Part shown: positions 35,590-44,977 of the stretch, piece after piece
Position numbering within the stretch: the first letter of the stretch is position 1
Layout of the letters: the number at the start of each line of letters is the position of its first letter
Source of the DNA: Nibricoccus aquaticus
GTDB taxonomy: Bacteria > Verrucomicrobiota > Verrucomicrobiia > Opitutales > Opitutaceae
Reading direction: 5' to 3'
Assembly: GCF_002310495.1 (NCBI RefSeq)
Contig: NZ_CP023344.1
Coordinates: forward strand, 3,179,501-3,243,500
DNA length: 64,000 bases
Made by a program: the position numbers and the translations under genes
The notes under the pieces: model-generated
Told to the model about the DNA's origin: nothing
The model's input: the letters and a program-made list of their open reading frames with translations, nothing else
The model's database searches: none

Positions 35590-37137
35590 TCAGATGGACG
35601 GTTTGGACCAGCCGCCGAATTTGCCTTCGACGGCGGACATGGCGGCGAGGACGACGTCTTCGCGCCAGGGCTGGGCGGTGAGCATGATGCCGAGGGGCAT
35701 TTTTTCGGGTGACGTGCCGGCGCGGACGACGCCGCTAGGCCAGCCGGTGAGATTGTACGTCGTGGTGTATCCAGAACCACGGACGCGTTCATTGCCTTCG
35801 CGGCTTCCGATGACGGGAGCAGGTCCGAGCGAAGGCGGGCAGATGATGAGGTCGAAGCTTTTGACCCAGCCGAGCATCTTGCTGCGCCAGGCGTCGCGAT
35901 CTTCGAGGAGTTTTGTATACTCGGAGGTCGCAATGAGCGGGTAATCGAAGCGGCGGTCGGGGCCGGGCTTGGTGGTCTTGTATTTTTCGGTGAGACGCTT
36001 CTGCCACGCGTTGCCGTCGCCCTCGCGAAGTTTGGTGGAGAGCTCGGCGGCCTCGATGGCACCGGGAGGATGCGACTCGGTGACTTTGCAGCCGAGGCCT
36101 TCGAAGAATTTTGCGCAGGCCAGGACGGTCGCGGTCATCTCCGCGGTGGGCTTGGCGGAGTCGGGCGCGAGGCTGGTGTAGTAGGCGACGCGCAATTTGG
36201 ACAGATCGACGGTGGATGGCTCGGTCCACGGCATCGGAAGGATGGCGCAGTCGAGGTCGTCGGGGCCGGAGAGGATCGGCATAAGCAGCGCGAGATCCTC
36301 GACCTTGCGGGCCATGGGGCCGCCTTGCTGGTAACTTTCGAACACACCGCCGTAATCGACGATGTGGCCGGTGCGCGGGATTCGTCCCGAGGTGGGTTTG
36401 ATTCCGGCGATGCCGTTGGCGTGAGCGGGGCCGCGGATGGAGCCGCCGAAGTCGGTACCGACGTCGAACGGCGAACCGCCCGCGGCGATGATCGCGCCGC
36501 CGCCGCCGGTGGACCCGGAGGTGGAGCGGGTGACATCGTACGGATTGCGCGACATCCCGTAGATGATGTTCACGGTCGTGCCCAAGCCGCTGATACCGCC
36601 GAGGGTGAACTCGGGTGTGTTGGTTTTCCCGAGGAGAATGGCTCCGGCGGCGCGGAGGCGCGCGACGATGGTGGCGTCTTTGGACGGGACGAAGAAGGCG
36701 CGGCCCTGGGTGCCTCCGGTGGAGATGACGCCCTCGGTGTCCCAGGAGTCTTTGATGGTCATGGGAACGCCGTGGAGCGGGCCCTTGGATTTGCCGGACG
36801 CGAGGAGATCGTCGGCGGCTTTGGCCTCGGCGAGAGCGCGGTCGCGGCAGAACTGGACGACGGCGTTGAGCTTCGGGTTAACGACGTCGATGCGGGCGTA
36901 GTGGGCTTTGACGACTTCGACAGAGGAGACTTTTTTCTCGCGGATGAGCTGGGCGATTTTGGTCGCCGACATGAAGACGAGGTCGTCGGTTTTATCGGAA
37001 GACGTCGCGTAGGCGGGCGCTGACTGCGCGCTGGCGATTGCGGCGAAGGGAAGCGAAGCGAGGAGAGTGGCGGCGGATTTTTTTCCGGAGCCGGTGAGGA
37101 AAGCGCGACGGCTGGTGAAGGTGTTCGTGAGCGACAT
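35590..37137 (-). CDS. Tat-exported amidase-signature hydrolase 13
   Basis: 515 residues. Tat signal SRRAFLTGSGKKSAATLLASL (9-29), cleavage near IASAQ. Triad: Lys129 (TIKDSWDTEG), Ser209 in GSTGG (second Ser of the usual GSSGG is Thr; the cis-Ser itself is kept), Ser233 (GTDFGGSIRGP). Linker GGISGLGTTVNIIYGMSRNPYD resembles amidases 7 and 10. Tail GGWSKPSI. 18 nt after amidase 14. Confidence 0.92.
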   Translation of the reverse strand: MSLTNTFTSRRAFLTGSGKKSAATLLASLPFAAIASAQSAPAYATSSDKTDDLVFMSATKIAQLIREKKVSSVEVVKAHYARIDVVNPKLNAVVQFCRDRALAEAKAADDLLASGKSKGPLHGVPMTIKDSWDTEGVISTGGTQGRAFFVPSKDATIVARLRAAGAILLGKTNTPEFTLGGISGLGTTVNIIYGMSRNPYDVTRSTSGSTGGGGAIIAAGGSPFDVGTDFGGSIRGPAHANGIAGIKPTSGRIPRTGHIVDYGGVFESYQQGGPMARKVEDLALLMPILSGPDDLDCAILPMPWTEPSTVDLSKLRVAYYTSLAPDSAKPTAEMTATVLACAKFFEGLGCKVTESHPPGAIEAAELSTKLREGDGNAWQKRLTEKYKTTKPGPDRRFDYPLIATSEYTKLLEDRDAWRSKMLGWVKSFDLIICPPSLGPAPVIGSREGNERVRGSGYTTTYNLTGWPSGVVRAGTSPEKMPLGIMLTAQPWREDVVLAAMSAVEGKFGGWSKPSI

Positions 37138-37155
37138 GTGTGGATGTGGCAGAGG

Positions 37156-38685
37156 TTAGATCGCGGGTTTCACGAAGCCGCCGGTGCCGGCTTCGACGAA
37201 GTAGGCGGCGGCGAGGGAGATGTCTTCACGCCAGGGCTTGGTGATCAGCTGCACGCCGATCGGCAGGCCGTCGGGTGAGGTGCCAGCGCGGACGACGGTG
37301 CCGGGCCAGCCCGTGTTGTTGTACGTGCCGGTGTATCCATAATTTCCACCGGCGGGTGGCGTCCAGCGGGGTTCATCCGGCCAGGGCTCGGCGGGAGTGG
37401 CGTTGGCAGGGCAGATGACGAGATCGTAGGGCTTTACCCACTGAAGGAATTTGACGCGGTTGGCGTCGAAGTCTTCGGCGAGTTTGGTGAACTGCGCAGT
37501 GTCGCACGACGGCTCGGAGCCCATCGCGATGACCGGCGAAACTTGCGTGGTGCCGTACTTGGCCAGCATGCGGTGGACCCAGGCGCGGCCGTCGGCGGTG
37601 GAGAGAGCGTTGCGGATTTCCTGGGACTCTTTGATGAGTGCCAGTGGAGCGTCTTCGACGACGGTGACGCCGAGATCTTTGAAGAGGGCGACGGTTTTTT
37701 GGACGGCGGCGACGGTCTCGGACGTACATTTTTTCTCAGAACCGTTTTCGATATAGTAGGCGACTTTGATTTTCTTGAGATCGACTTTGGAGACGTCGGC
37801 CCACGGCATCGGGGCGATGGCGGCGTCCATGTAGTCGGGGCCGGAGATCAGCGGGAGAATGAGGTCGAGATCCTCGACCCATCGGGCCATCGGGCCGATG
37901 ACCTGGAAGGAGTCGAAGTAGCCACCGTAGTCGACGATGTGGCCGGTGCGCGGGACGCGTCCGAACTGGGGCTTGATGCCGGCGATGCCGCAGAAGTGAG
38001 CGGGGCCGCGAATGGAGCCGCCGAAGTCGGTGCCGATGTCGAAGGGCGAGCCGCCGGCCGCGATGATCGACGCGCCGCCGCCAGTGGAGCCGCCGGGCTG
38101 GTAGCCAAGTTTGTACGGGTTGTGAGTCTTGCCGTAGATGAGATTGGTGGTCTGGCCGGAGAGGGTGAGCTCGGGTGTATTCGTTTTTCCCAGTATGATG
38201 GCACCGGCGGCGCGGACGCGCTGGACGTAGGTGGCGTCGCGGGTGGCGATGCGGCCTTTGCGACCCATGGTGCCACCGGTGGAGACGAGCCCGAGGGTGT
38301 CGTGCGAGTCTTTCATGGTGCAGGGGACGCCGTGGAGCGGGCCGAAGAGTTTGCCCTTGGCGAGGGCTTCGTCGGCGCGTTGCGCTTCCTGCAAGGCTCG
38401 CTCGAAGCACGGAAAGACGACGGCATTGAGCTTAGGGTTAACCGCCTCGATGCGGGCGATGTAGGCCTTGGTGACCTCGACGGAGGAGATTTTCTTTTCC
38501 CTGATCATCGCAGCGATGCGCGCGGCGGAGGTGTAGAGAATATCGTCGGGGATCGGTGCTTTGCTGGCGGCGGCTTCGAGGCGGAGGCGGGAAGCGAGGA
38601 CGGTGGCGGCGGAAAGGGCGCCGAGTTGTCCGATGAAGCGGCGGCGGGAGGACGGCGGGAGGAAGGCTTGGGAACGCATGTGCAA
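37156..38685 (-). CDS. Tat-exported amidase-signature hydrolase 14, head of a long gene run
   Basis: 509 residues. Tat signal SRRRFIGQLGALSAATVLASR (13-33). Two possible starts, ATG 38685 and ATG 38679, differ by two residues. Triad: Lys125 (TMKDSHDTLG), Ser200 (GGSTGGG), Ser224 (GTDFGGSIRGP). Its linker is the shortest of the Tat set (LSGQTTNLIYG). Tail GGFVKPAI. No gene precedes it on this strand for 2 kb (the SulP gene is divergent), so it heads the run that continues to the terminator at 10080. A direct-repeat motif about 152 nt upstream matches that of both TonB receptor genes. Confidence 0.93.
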   Translation of the reverse strand: MHMRSQAFLPPSSRRRFIGQLGALSAATVLASRLRLEAAASKAPIPDDILYTSAARIAAMIREKKISSVEVTKAYIARIEAVNPKLNAVVFPCFERALQEAQRADEALAKGKLFGPLHGVPCTMKDSHDTLGLVSTGGTMGRKGRIATRDATYVQRVRAAGAIILGKTNTPELTLSGQTTNLIYGKTHNPYKLGYQPGGSTGGGASIIAAGGSPFDIGTDFGGSIRGPAHFCGIAGIKPQFGRVPRTGHIVDYGGYFDSFQVIGPMARWVEDLDLILPLISGPDYMDAAIAPMPWADVSKVDLKKIKVAYYIENGSEKKCTSETVAAVQKTVALFKDLGVTVVEDAPLALIKESQEIRNALSTADGRAWVHRMLAKYGTTQVSPVIAMGSEPSCDTAQFTKLAEDFDANRVKFLQWVKPYDLVICPANATPAEPWPDEPRWTPPAGGNYGYTGTYNNTGWPGTVVRAGTSPDGLPIGVQLITKPWREDISLAAAYFVEAGTGGFVKPAI

Positions 38686-38837
38686 GAAGCAGGTGTTGAG
38701 AAGGCCCGGAGTGACGTGTGATCACGCGGAGAGACGCGACGGACTGCGGGGTGGGCAGGACGAAACGATTCCAGTGATGCGGTCTCTCGCTTAGCACGGG
38801 AGATGCCCCGGGTGCCGCGAATCGGGTGCGTGGAGAA

Positions 38838-38876
38838 GGATTCAACACGCGGGGCGGGTGATTGTTTTTAATTCAA
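38838..38876 (-). promoter_or_regulatory. Bipartite direct-repeat motif upstream of amidase 14
   Basis: On the minus strand TTGAA (38876-38872) is followed, 31 bp on, by a second TTGAA within TGTTGAATCC (38847-38838). The same arrangement (TTGAA, offset 31 bp, ATGAA within TGATGAATT) lies upstream of both TonB receptor genes, at 59268-59305 and 62360-62397. An A-rich tract follows the first half-site in all three. A 31-bp offset is about three helical turns, as for a regulator bound on one face. Operator role is inferred. Confidence 0.45.
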
Positions 38877-39035
38877 GCCGGCGGGCTTGATGAGGCTGTG
38901 CTTTCGGAAGTTGGGGTTGCGCCTGGCGTGTTGATCCGAACCATCCCGCGTTCGTACATGACGCGTTTCTTGCTCACTCCACCTTAATTTTTTCCGCTGA
39001 CCCAGCGTCGAGCGGTGGGTGAGTGCGGTGTCTGC

Positions 39036-39047
39036 CACAATTGTGGT
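39036..39047. promoter_or_regulatory. 12-bp perfect palindrome upstream of the SulP gene
   Basis: CCACAATTGTGG, 133 nt before the SulP ATG. Candidate site for a dimeric regulator; no regulator gene is nearby. Confidence 0.3.
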
Positions 39048-39180
39048 AGCGCGCTTGTTCTAATACGACGGTCCTGTGAGGGACGCTGTTACCTGCTTCG
39101 CCGGTTTAACTGTGGCGTGTTTACCGCGCTGTTTCTTTCCAGGGCTTCTGCCCACATTTTAACTTTTAATCAGATCACTC

Positions 39181-40674
39181 ATGTCCACTCAGACCTATAA
39201 ACATCAATGGTTCGGCAACCCGGTCCGCGATCTCGTAGCCGGCACTGTTGTCGCCCTCGCGCTCATTCCCGAGGCCATCGCCTTCTCCATCATCGCAGGC
39301 GTCGATCCTCGGGTCGGCCTCTATGCCTCGTTCTGCATAGCGGTCGTGATCGCCTTTGTCGGCGGGCGCTCGGGCATGATTTCGGCCGCCACGGGCGCGA
39401 TGTCGCTGCTCATGGTCACGCTCGTGAAGGAGCACGGGCTGCAATACCTATTTGCGGCCACCTTGCTCACGGGCGTCATTCAGATCATCGCCGGTTTTCT
39501 GAAACTGGGTAATCTTATGCGCTTCGTGGCCCGGTCCGTGGTGATCGGCTTCGTCAATGCGCTCGCGATCCTCATCTTCCTTGCGCAGCTGCCGGAGTTC
39601 ACGGGGCAAGGCTGGCTCATGTATGCCTGCGTCGCGGGTGGACTCGCGATTATCTACGGCCTGCCGCGGCTGACCAAGGCGGTGCCTTCGCCGCTGGTGT
39701 GCATCGTCGTGCTGACGGGGCTCTCCGTGTGGCTGGGGTGGGGCGAAAACAATCTGCTGCGCACGGTTGGAGATATGGGCGCACTGCCTTCGACGCTTCC
39801 GGTGTTTCTCTTCCCCGACATTCCGTTCACGTGGGAAACGTTGATGATCATTCTGCCTTACTCGTTGCCGCTGGCGGTGGTGGGTCTGCTGGAGTCGTTG
39901 ATGACGGCGACGATCGTGGATGATTATACGGATACGGGCAGCGATAAGAACCGGGAATGCACGGGGCAAGGCGTGGCCAACATCGCCTCCGGTTTATTCG
40001 GCGGCATGGCCGGATGTGCGATGATCGGCCAGACTGTCATCAACGTGAAGTCCGGCGGACGCGGACGGCTCTCCACGTTTTGGGCGGGGGCATTTTTGCT
40101 GTTTCTCATTGTGATGCTCGGTGACTGGGTGGCGCGCATCCCGATGGCTGCGCTGGTCGCGGTGATGATCATGGTGTCGATCGGCACGTTTAGTTGGGCG
40201 TCGCTGAAAAACATCCGGGTGTATCCGAAGTCGGCCACGTTTGTGACTTTTGCCACGGTCGCGATCGTCGTCGGCACGCATAATCTGGCGCTTGGCGTGG
40301 GGGCGGGCGTGCTCCTGAGCGCGTTGTGCTTCGCGGCGAAGATCGCGCGGCTGCTGCATGTGACCTCGCATTTGAGCGCGGATGGGTCGGAGCGAATTTA
40401 CCACGTGCGCGGGCAGCTTTTTTTCGCGTCCACGACTGCGTTCGTAGCGGCGTTCGATCTACGGGAAAAACTTCAGAAGGTGACGCTCGATGTCACTCAT
40501 GCGCATTTTTGGGACACGACCTCGATCAACGCTCTGGATAAGATCGTGATCAAATACCGCCAGCAAGGTGTCACCGTCGAGCTGGTGGGACTGAACGCTG
40601 CGAGCAAGGCGATCGTCGAACGGCTGGCGATCTATGACCGGACGGGAGCGGCTGATGCGGTATCCGCGCACTAA
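39181..40674 (+). CDS. SulP-family anion transporter with STAS domain
   Basis: 497 residues. The SulP membrane domain opens with [34 protein letters not shown], holds the conserved [28 protein letters not shown] loop (about 258-285) and many hydrophobic helices. It ends in a STAS domain (about 395-490) with [19 protein letters not shown]. The family moves sulfate, bicarbonate or, in E. coli DauA, C4-dicarboxylates including aspartate. Which anion applies here cannot be read. It is the only plus-strand gene, lies inside the amidase array, and converges on amidase 15 with 5 nt between stops and no terminator. Import of dicarboxylates released by asparaginase-type enzymes is an attractive but unproven idea. 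Confidence 0.93.
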   Translation: MSTQTYKHQWFGNPVRDLVAGTVVALALIPEAIAFSIIAGVDPRVGLYASFCIAVVIAFVGGRSGMISAATGAMSLLMVTLVKEHGLQYLFAATLLTGVIQIIAGFLKLGNLMRFVARSVVIGFVNALAILIFLAQLPEFTGQGWLMYACVAGGLAIIYGLPRLTKAVPSPLVCIVVLTGLSVWLGWGENNLLRTVGDMGALPSTLPVFLFPDIPFTWETLMIILPYSLPLAVVGLLESLMTATIVDDYTDTGSDKNRECTGQGVANIASGLFGGMAGCAMIGQTVINVKSGGRGRLSTFWAGAFLLFLIVMLGDWVARIPMAALVAVMIMVSIGTFSWASLKNIRVYPKSATFVTFATVAIVVGTHNLALGVGAGVLLSALCFAAKIARLLHVTSHLSADGSERIYHVRGQLFFASTTAFVAAFDLREKLQKVTLDVTHAHFWDTTSINALDKIVIKYRQQGVTVELVGLNAASKAIVERLAIYDRTGAADAVSAH

Positions 40675-40679
40675 ACGGA

Positions 40680-42251
40680 TCAGTAGGTGATCTTTTCGCC
40701 TGTGAGGGCGGGTGTGGTGGCGGGGGACTTGCGGTGCGCGGAGACGGCTTCGTAGCCGCTGGCGACGGTGATCAATTTTGGCTCGGAGAAGGGGCGGCCG
40801 AGGAACTCCATCGCGAAGGGCATGCCGTCGTCGAAGAAGCCGCCGGGGACGATGATGGCGGGGAGGCCGGTGACGGAGGCGAGCTGGTTGCGCGATTCCT
40901 GGCGGTTCGTTTTAGGCATGCCGGCGAGGTCCTCGATGCGGTAGGTGCGGAAAGGTAGGACGAGGGCATCGAGTTCATATTTGTCCATGACGCCGATGAG
41001 AGCGTCGCGGAGGACCTTCTGGTGTTTGAGAGCGGCGGCGAACTGCGGGTTGCGATCGGGAGCGCCGAGCTTCGCGCTGGCGACGATGGCGGGCTTCACG
41101 AGGTCGGGCGCTTTTTCGATCATCTCTTTCACGGAGCGGATGGGCGCGGACGGCGGAAGGGCAGAGAGGTATTTGTCGATGGCGGAGGCGACCTCGTAGG
41201 GATAGGCGGAGGCGTCGACTTGGGTTTGATGGAGGACGAGGCCGGTGAGGACGGGATCGACGATGACGGCGCCGGCTTTCTTCATGTCCTCGATGGCTTT
41301 TTCGCCGAGAGCAATGCCGTCGGTGTGGAGAGGGCCGGAGCGGATCATCTCGCGGAGGACGCCGATGCGGGCGCCTTTGAGGCCGTCTTTTTTGACGAAG
41401 CTCGTGTAGGGCGCTTCGGGGAGTTTTCCGACGGAAGCCTGAGTAGCGAGGTCGGCGGGATCGTATCCGGCAATCGAATCCAGGACGGCGGCGCAGTCGT
41501 AGACGGAGCGGGCCATGGGGCCGCCGTTTTCCTGGGAAGGTGAGCTCCACATCATGCCGGTGCGGGAGACGAGGCCGTGGGTGGTGGAGAAGCCGACGAG
41601 GTTGTTGAGGGCGGTGGGAATGACGATGGAGCCGGTGGTGTCGGAGCCGAGGCCGACGGTGCCGAACCATGCGGCGATGGCGGAACCGGTGCCGGAGCTG
41701 GAGCCGCCGGGGAATTTTTTCAGGTTGTACGGAGTGAGCACCTGGCCGCCGAGGGTGCTGCCGCCGCTGGAAGCGACGCCGTACCAGTCGGATTGATTGA
41801 GCTTCGCGAGAACGATGGCTCCGGAGGCGCGGAGGCGGGCGATGACGAAGGAGTCGCGGGAAGGCTGCGACGTTGCCATGGGCTTGAAGCCGCCGGAGGT
41901 GGGCATGTCGGCGGTGTCGTAGACGTCCTTGGCGAGGACGACGATACCGTGCAGCGGGGAGCGAGGGCCTTTGGCTTTACGCTCGGCGTCGAGGGCGCGG
42001 GCTTCGGCGAGGGCGGCGGCGCGGTCTTTGAGGGTGATAATGGTGTTCAGTGCCGGGCCCTTTTTATCGTAGGCGTCGATGCGGGCGAGGGAGAGCTGGA
42101 CGAGTTTTTCGGAGGTGAGCGCGCCGGAGTCGAAGGCGGCGTTGAGGTCCGAGATCGTTGCTGTGGAGAGATCGAACTGCGCGGCGCGCAGTTGCAACAG
42201 GAGAAAAAGCCAGAAGGAGGCCAGAAGGCAGAAGCGGATAGAGCGGAGCAT
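40680..42251 (-). CDS. Secreted amidase-signature hydrolase 15
   Basis: 523 residues. Leader MLRSIRFCLLASFWLFLLLQLRAAQ contains imperfect CAGAAGG heptad DNA (42211-42235). Triad: Lys108 (LAKDVYDTAD), Ser184 (GGSSSG), Ser208 in GSDTTGSIVIP; the Arg that normally follows GGSI is Val. Shares KDV-x-DT-DMPT-GG with amidases 17 and 18. Tail TPALTGEKITY. It is the last gene of the run that begins at 56306 and meets the SulP gene tail to tail. Confidence 0.92.
   Translation of the reverse strand: MLRSIRFCLLASFWLFLLLQLRAAQFDLSTATISDLNAAFDSGALTSEKLVQLSLARIDAYDKKGPALNTIITLKDRAAALAEARALDAERKAKGPRSPLHGIVVLAKDVYDTADMPTSGGFKPMATSQPSRDSFVIARLRASGAIVLAKLNQSDWYGVASSGGSTLGGQVLTPYNLKKFPGGSSSGTGSAIAAWFGTVGLGSDTTGSIVIPTALNNLVGFSTTHGLVSRTGMMWSSPSQENGGPMARSVYDCAAVLDSIAGYDPADLATQASVGKLPEAPYTSFVKKDGLKGARIGVLREMIRSGPLHTDGIALGEKAIEDMKKAGAVIVDPVLTGLVLHQTQVDASAYPYEVASAIDKYLSALPPSAPIRSVKEMIEKAPDLVKPAIVASAKLGAPDRNPQFAAALKHQKVLRDALIGVMDKYELDALVLPFRTYRIEDLAGMPKTNRQESRNQLASVTGLPAIIVPGGFFDDGMPFAMEFLGRPFSEPKLITVASGYEAVSAHRKSPATTPALTGEKITY
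42211..42235. repeat. Imperfect heptanucleotide repeat (CAGAAGG family)
   Basis: Three CAGAAGG/C units with one 4-nt interruption; on the minus strand they encode part of the hydrophobic leader of amidase 15. Related arrays at 43781-43815 and 49303-49330. Confidence 0.5.
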
Positions 42252-42256
42252 TTGGA

Positions 42257-43831
42257 TCAGTAGGTGAATTTTTCGCCGGAGAGTGCGGGGACCATGGCGG
42301 GATGCTGGCGGCGGTGCGTGGCTTGTTCGTAGGCGTAGCCGAGACGGAAGAGCACGGGCTCGCTCCAGGGACGGCCGAGGATCTCCATCGCGATGGGGCC
42401 ATTTTCTTTTTTCGTGTAGCCGGTGGGAACGATGAGTGCGGGAAGACCGGTGATGGAGCTCACGGCATTGTCTTTTCCGGCGAGTCCTTTTTCGAGATGT
42501 GGCTCGGGCGGCAGCGTCTTGAACGGGTAGACGAGCGCATCGAGTTTGTATTTGTCCATGAGCGCGACGAGTTGGGCGCTGAGCGATTCCTGCATGTCGC
42601 GACGGGCGAGGTAGTCGGCGTGGTGGGTCAGCGAGCGAAACTCGGCGTAGCCTTTGCGGATGCTGGGTTTCACGAGGTCACCGAAGGCGACGAGGTCGTC
42701 CATGTTTTTGATGACGGCATTGGGGCCGAGGCGGCGGAAGTAGAGGTCGTAGGAGAACTGCGCTTCGTGGAAATTCGTTCTCATGCCGCCGTGGGAATCG
42801 AGGAATTTGAAGACGTCGTAACCGAGCGAGAGATCGTCGAGGACGATGGCGCCCGAGGCCTTCATGTCGGTTATCGCGGTTTCGATGAGGGCGGTGCCTT
42901 CGACGTGTTTATCGCCCTTGCGGAAAAGATCTCGAAGCACGCCGATGCGCGCGCCTTTGAGGCCATCTTTTTCGAGGAACTGCGTGTAAGAACCCTTTGG
43001 CATGCGGCCGGGAGCGGTGATGGTGAGGAGATCCTCGGCGTCAAAACCAGCGACGATGTCGGTGAGGGCGGCGACATCGTAGACGGAGCGGGCCATAGGG
43101 CCGCAGCGTTCCTGGGTGAAAGAAGTCATGACCTGACCGGCGCGGGGGATGAGCCCACGGGTAGGAGCGAGGCCGACGATGGAGTTGTTGGACGTGGGAT
43201 TGCGGATGGAGACGCCGGTTTCGCTGCCGAGTCCTAGTTGCGCGAATACGGCGGCGACGGATGCGCCGGTGCCGCCGGAGGAGCCACCGGGGGTGAGTTC
43301 GGCGTTGTAGGGATTGAGCGTGCGGCCGAGGACGGTGCTCTGGTCGCCGGGTTTGGGGACCCCGAACCAGTCGTCCATGTTGACCTTGGCGAGGATGATG
43401 GCGCCGGCCTCGCGGAGGCGTTTCACGACGGTGGCGTCGAGCGTGGGCTGGGAGTTTTTGAGCGGAAGAAAGCCGGCGGAGGTCGGCATGTCCTTCGTGT
43501 CGTAGAGGTCTTTGAGGACGACGGGAACGCCGTGTAGCGGAGAGCGCGGGCCTTTGGTCTTGCGCTCGGCATCGAGGGCGCGGGCGGTGGCGAGCGCCTC
43601 GGTGTTAAGCGTGATGACGGCGTTTATTTTTGGGCCGGCCTTGTCGTAGGCCTCGATGCGGGCGAGGTAGAGCTGCGTGAGTTTTTCGCTGGTGAGGGCG
43701 CCGGATTCGAAAGCCGCGTTGATGTCGGCGACGGTGGCGGTTGAGAGATCGAACTGCGCTGCGCGTAACTGCAGTTGAGGGAGAAGCCAGAGGCCAGATG
43801 CCAGGAGGCAGAAGCGGAAGGAACGAAGCAT
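42257..43831 (-). CDS. Secreted amidase-signature hydrolase 16
   Basis: 524 residues. Leader FRFCLLASGLWLLPQLQLRAAQ comes from heptad repeats. Triad: Lys107 (VLKDLYDTKD), Ser184 (GGSSGG), Ser208 (GSETGVSIRNP). The FAQLGLGSETG-SIRNPTSNNSIVGL stretch links it to amidases 11, 17 and 18. Tail VPALSGEKFTY. Gaps of 3 nt upstream (asparaginase-type gene E) and 5 nt downstream. Confidence 0.92.
   Translation of the reverse strand: MLRSFRFCLLASGLWLLPQLQLRAAQFDLSTATVADINAAFESGALTSEKLTQLYLARIEAYDKAGPKINAVITLNTEALATARALDAERKTKGPRSPLHGVPVVLKDLYDTKDMPTSAGFLPLKNSQPTLDATVVKRLREAGAIILAKVNMDDWFGVPKPGDQSTVLGRTLNPYNAELTPGGSSGGTGASVAAVFAQLGLGSETGVSIRNPTSNNSIVGLAPTRGLIPRAGQVMTSFTQERCGPMARSVYDVAALTDIVAGFDAEDLLTITAPGRMPKGSYTQFLEKDGLKGARIGVLRDLFRKGDKHVEGTALIETAITDMKASGAIVLDDLSLGYDVFKFLDSHGGMRTNFHEAQFSYDLYFRRLGPNAVIKNMDDLVAFGDLVKPSIRKGYAEFRSLTHHADYLARRDMQESLSAQLVALMDKYKLDALVYPFKTLPPEPHLEKGLAGKDNAVSSITGLPALIVPTGYTKKENGPIAMEILGRPWSEPVLFRLGYAYEQATHRRQHPAMVPALSGEKFTY
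43781..43815. repeat. Heptanucleotide tandem repeat (CAGANGC family) in a leader
   Basis: Units GAGAAGC, CAGAGGC, CAGATGC, CAGGAGG, CAGAAGC on the plus strand. The minus strand encodes CLLASGLWLLPQ, the signal-peptide core of amidase 16. Confidence 0.75.
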
Positions 43832-43834
43832 GGC

Positions 43835-44941
43835 TCAGTACTGGTCGAAGATGCGTTTGATCTCGGCGAGGTCGGTGGTCTTGGTGAGCGCGAGCTGGAG
43901 GAGGATGCGGGCTTTCTCGGGCGGGAGATTATCGCCGGGGACGACTTTGGCCTCGGTGCGGCGGGGAGTTTCCTGGACGCGGCCGCCGCGGGTGCGGGCG
44001 GTGGCGACGATGATGACGCCTTTTTCCTGGGCGCGTTTGATAGCGTCCTCGGTCGTGCGCGGGACGGAGCCGGCACCGGTGCCGTCGACGACAATGCCTT
44101 TGACGCCGTTGGCGACCATGGCGTCGACGATGTAGCCGGGGGTGCCGTTGTAGCCGTAGACGATTTCGACGTCGGGGAGCGCGGCGGGGAGCTTCGCGAT
44201 GTTGAACTCGGACTTGAAGGTGTGGAGGCGGGTGGGCTCGGCGTAGAATTTCACGATATCGGGATCGGCCACGCCGATGACGCCGAGGTCGATGCCCTGA
44301 AAGGTGTGGACGCGGTAGGCGCTGGTCTTGGTGACGTCGCGGATGGGAAACACGTTTTGATTCATGGCGTGGAGAACGCCTTTGCCGGTGGCGGCCTGGG
44401 TGGCGGCGACGCGGACGGCGTTGACCATGTTGAGGGGGCCATCGCCGCTCATGCCGGTCCAGGGACGCTGGGCGCCGACCATGACGACGGGCTTCTTGAT
44501 ATTCACGACGAGACTGAAGAAGTAGCCGGTCTCGACCATGGTGTTAGTGCCATGAGTGACGACGATGCCGTCGACGGAATCGTCGGTGGCCAGTTCCTGG
44601 ATACGCTTGGCGACCTTGAGCCAGTGAGCCTCATCGATCTCGGCGTTTTCCGGCGGGCGGACATCTTCCGGCGTCACGCGGGCGAAGAGAGCGAGTTCAG
44701 GAAGAGCGGTGACCCAGTCTTCCGGGCTGAGGCGGGGAGCGCCGTAGTTGGTGACGTTGAGGCGTTCCTTGGCGGTGCCGGAGATGGTGCCGCCGAGGGA
44801 GAGGAGGCGGATGCGCGGGAGCGAGGAGGCGAGGCCGGGCGGTGTGATGGGCGGGATTTCCTGCGCGGATGCGCAGGGAACGAGCAGTGACGAAGAGCTG
44901 AGAACGAGTGACGTGGCGAGAAGGACGGTGGAAATTTTCAT
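43835..44941 (-). CDS. Exported asparaginase-type amidohydrolase E (HGTNT variant)
   Basis: 368 residues; signal STVLLATSLVLSSSSLLVPCASAQ. Thr52 (SLGGTI), Thr132 and Lys205 (DVTKTSAYR) are present; Asp90 is Asn133 (THGTNTMVE). The substrate-loop segment GAQRPWTGMSGDGP and YNGTPGYIVDAMVANGVKGIVVDGTGAG match genes B and D. Ends IKRIFDQY. It is directly followed by amidases 16 and 15, as gene B is by amidases 12 and 11. Confidence 0.88.
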   Translation of the reverse strand: MKISTVLLATSLVLSSSSLLVPCASAQEIPPITPPGLASSLPRIRLLSLGGTISGTAKERLNVTNYGAPRLSPEDWVTALPELALFARVTPEDVRPPENAEIDEAHWLKVAKRIQELATDDSVDGIVVTHGTNTMVETGYFFSLVVNIKKPVVMVGAQRPWTGMSGDGPLNMVNAVRVAATQAATGKGVLHAMNQNVFPIRDVTKTSAYRVHTFQGIDLGVIGVADPDIVKFYAEPTRLHTFKSEFNIAKLPAALPDVEIVYGYNGTPGYIVDAMVANGVKGIVVDGTGAGSVPRTTEDAIKRAQEKGVIIVATARTRGGRVQETPRRTEAKVVPGDNLPPEKARILLQLALTKTTDLAEIKRIFDQY

Positions 44942-44977
44942 GAGGGATGGGCCGGGGGTGATGACGTTACCGGGGTC

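Larger units (their letters stand above)
38686..39180. other. 495-nt divergent intergenic region
   Basis: Lies between the heads of the amidase run (minus) and the SulP gene (plus), so it holds both promoters. It contains the direct-repeat motif at 38838-38876, the perfect palindrome at 39036-39047 and a relatively AT-rich 100 nt before the SulP start. A 7-bp stem at 38873-38890 overlaps the direct-repeat motif. No coding sequence is convincing. Confidence 0.6.

Noticed and set aside
38873-38890. Terminator for the divergent region
   Set aside because: The 7-bp stem has no T-run on either strand; it overlaps the direct-repeat motif instead.
39015-39200. Small plus-strand gene before the SulP start
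   Set aside because: 61 codons with no recognisable features that overlap the SulP start; more likely leader DNA.
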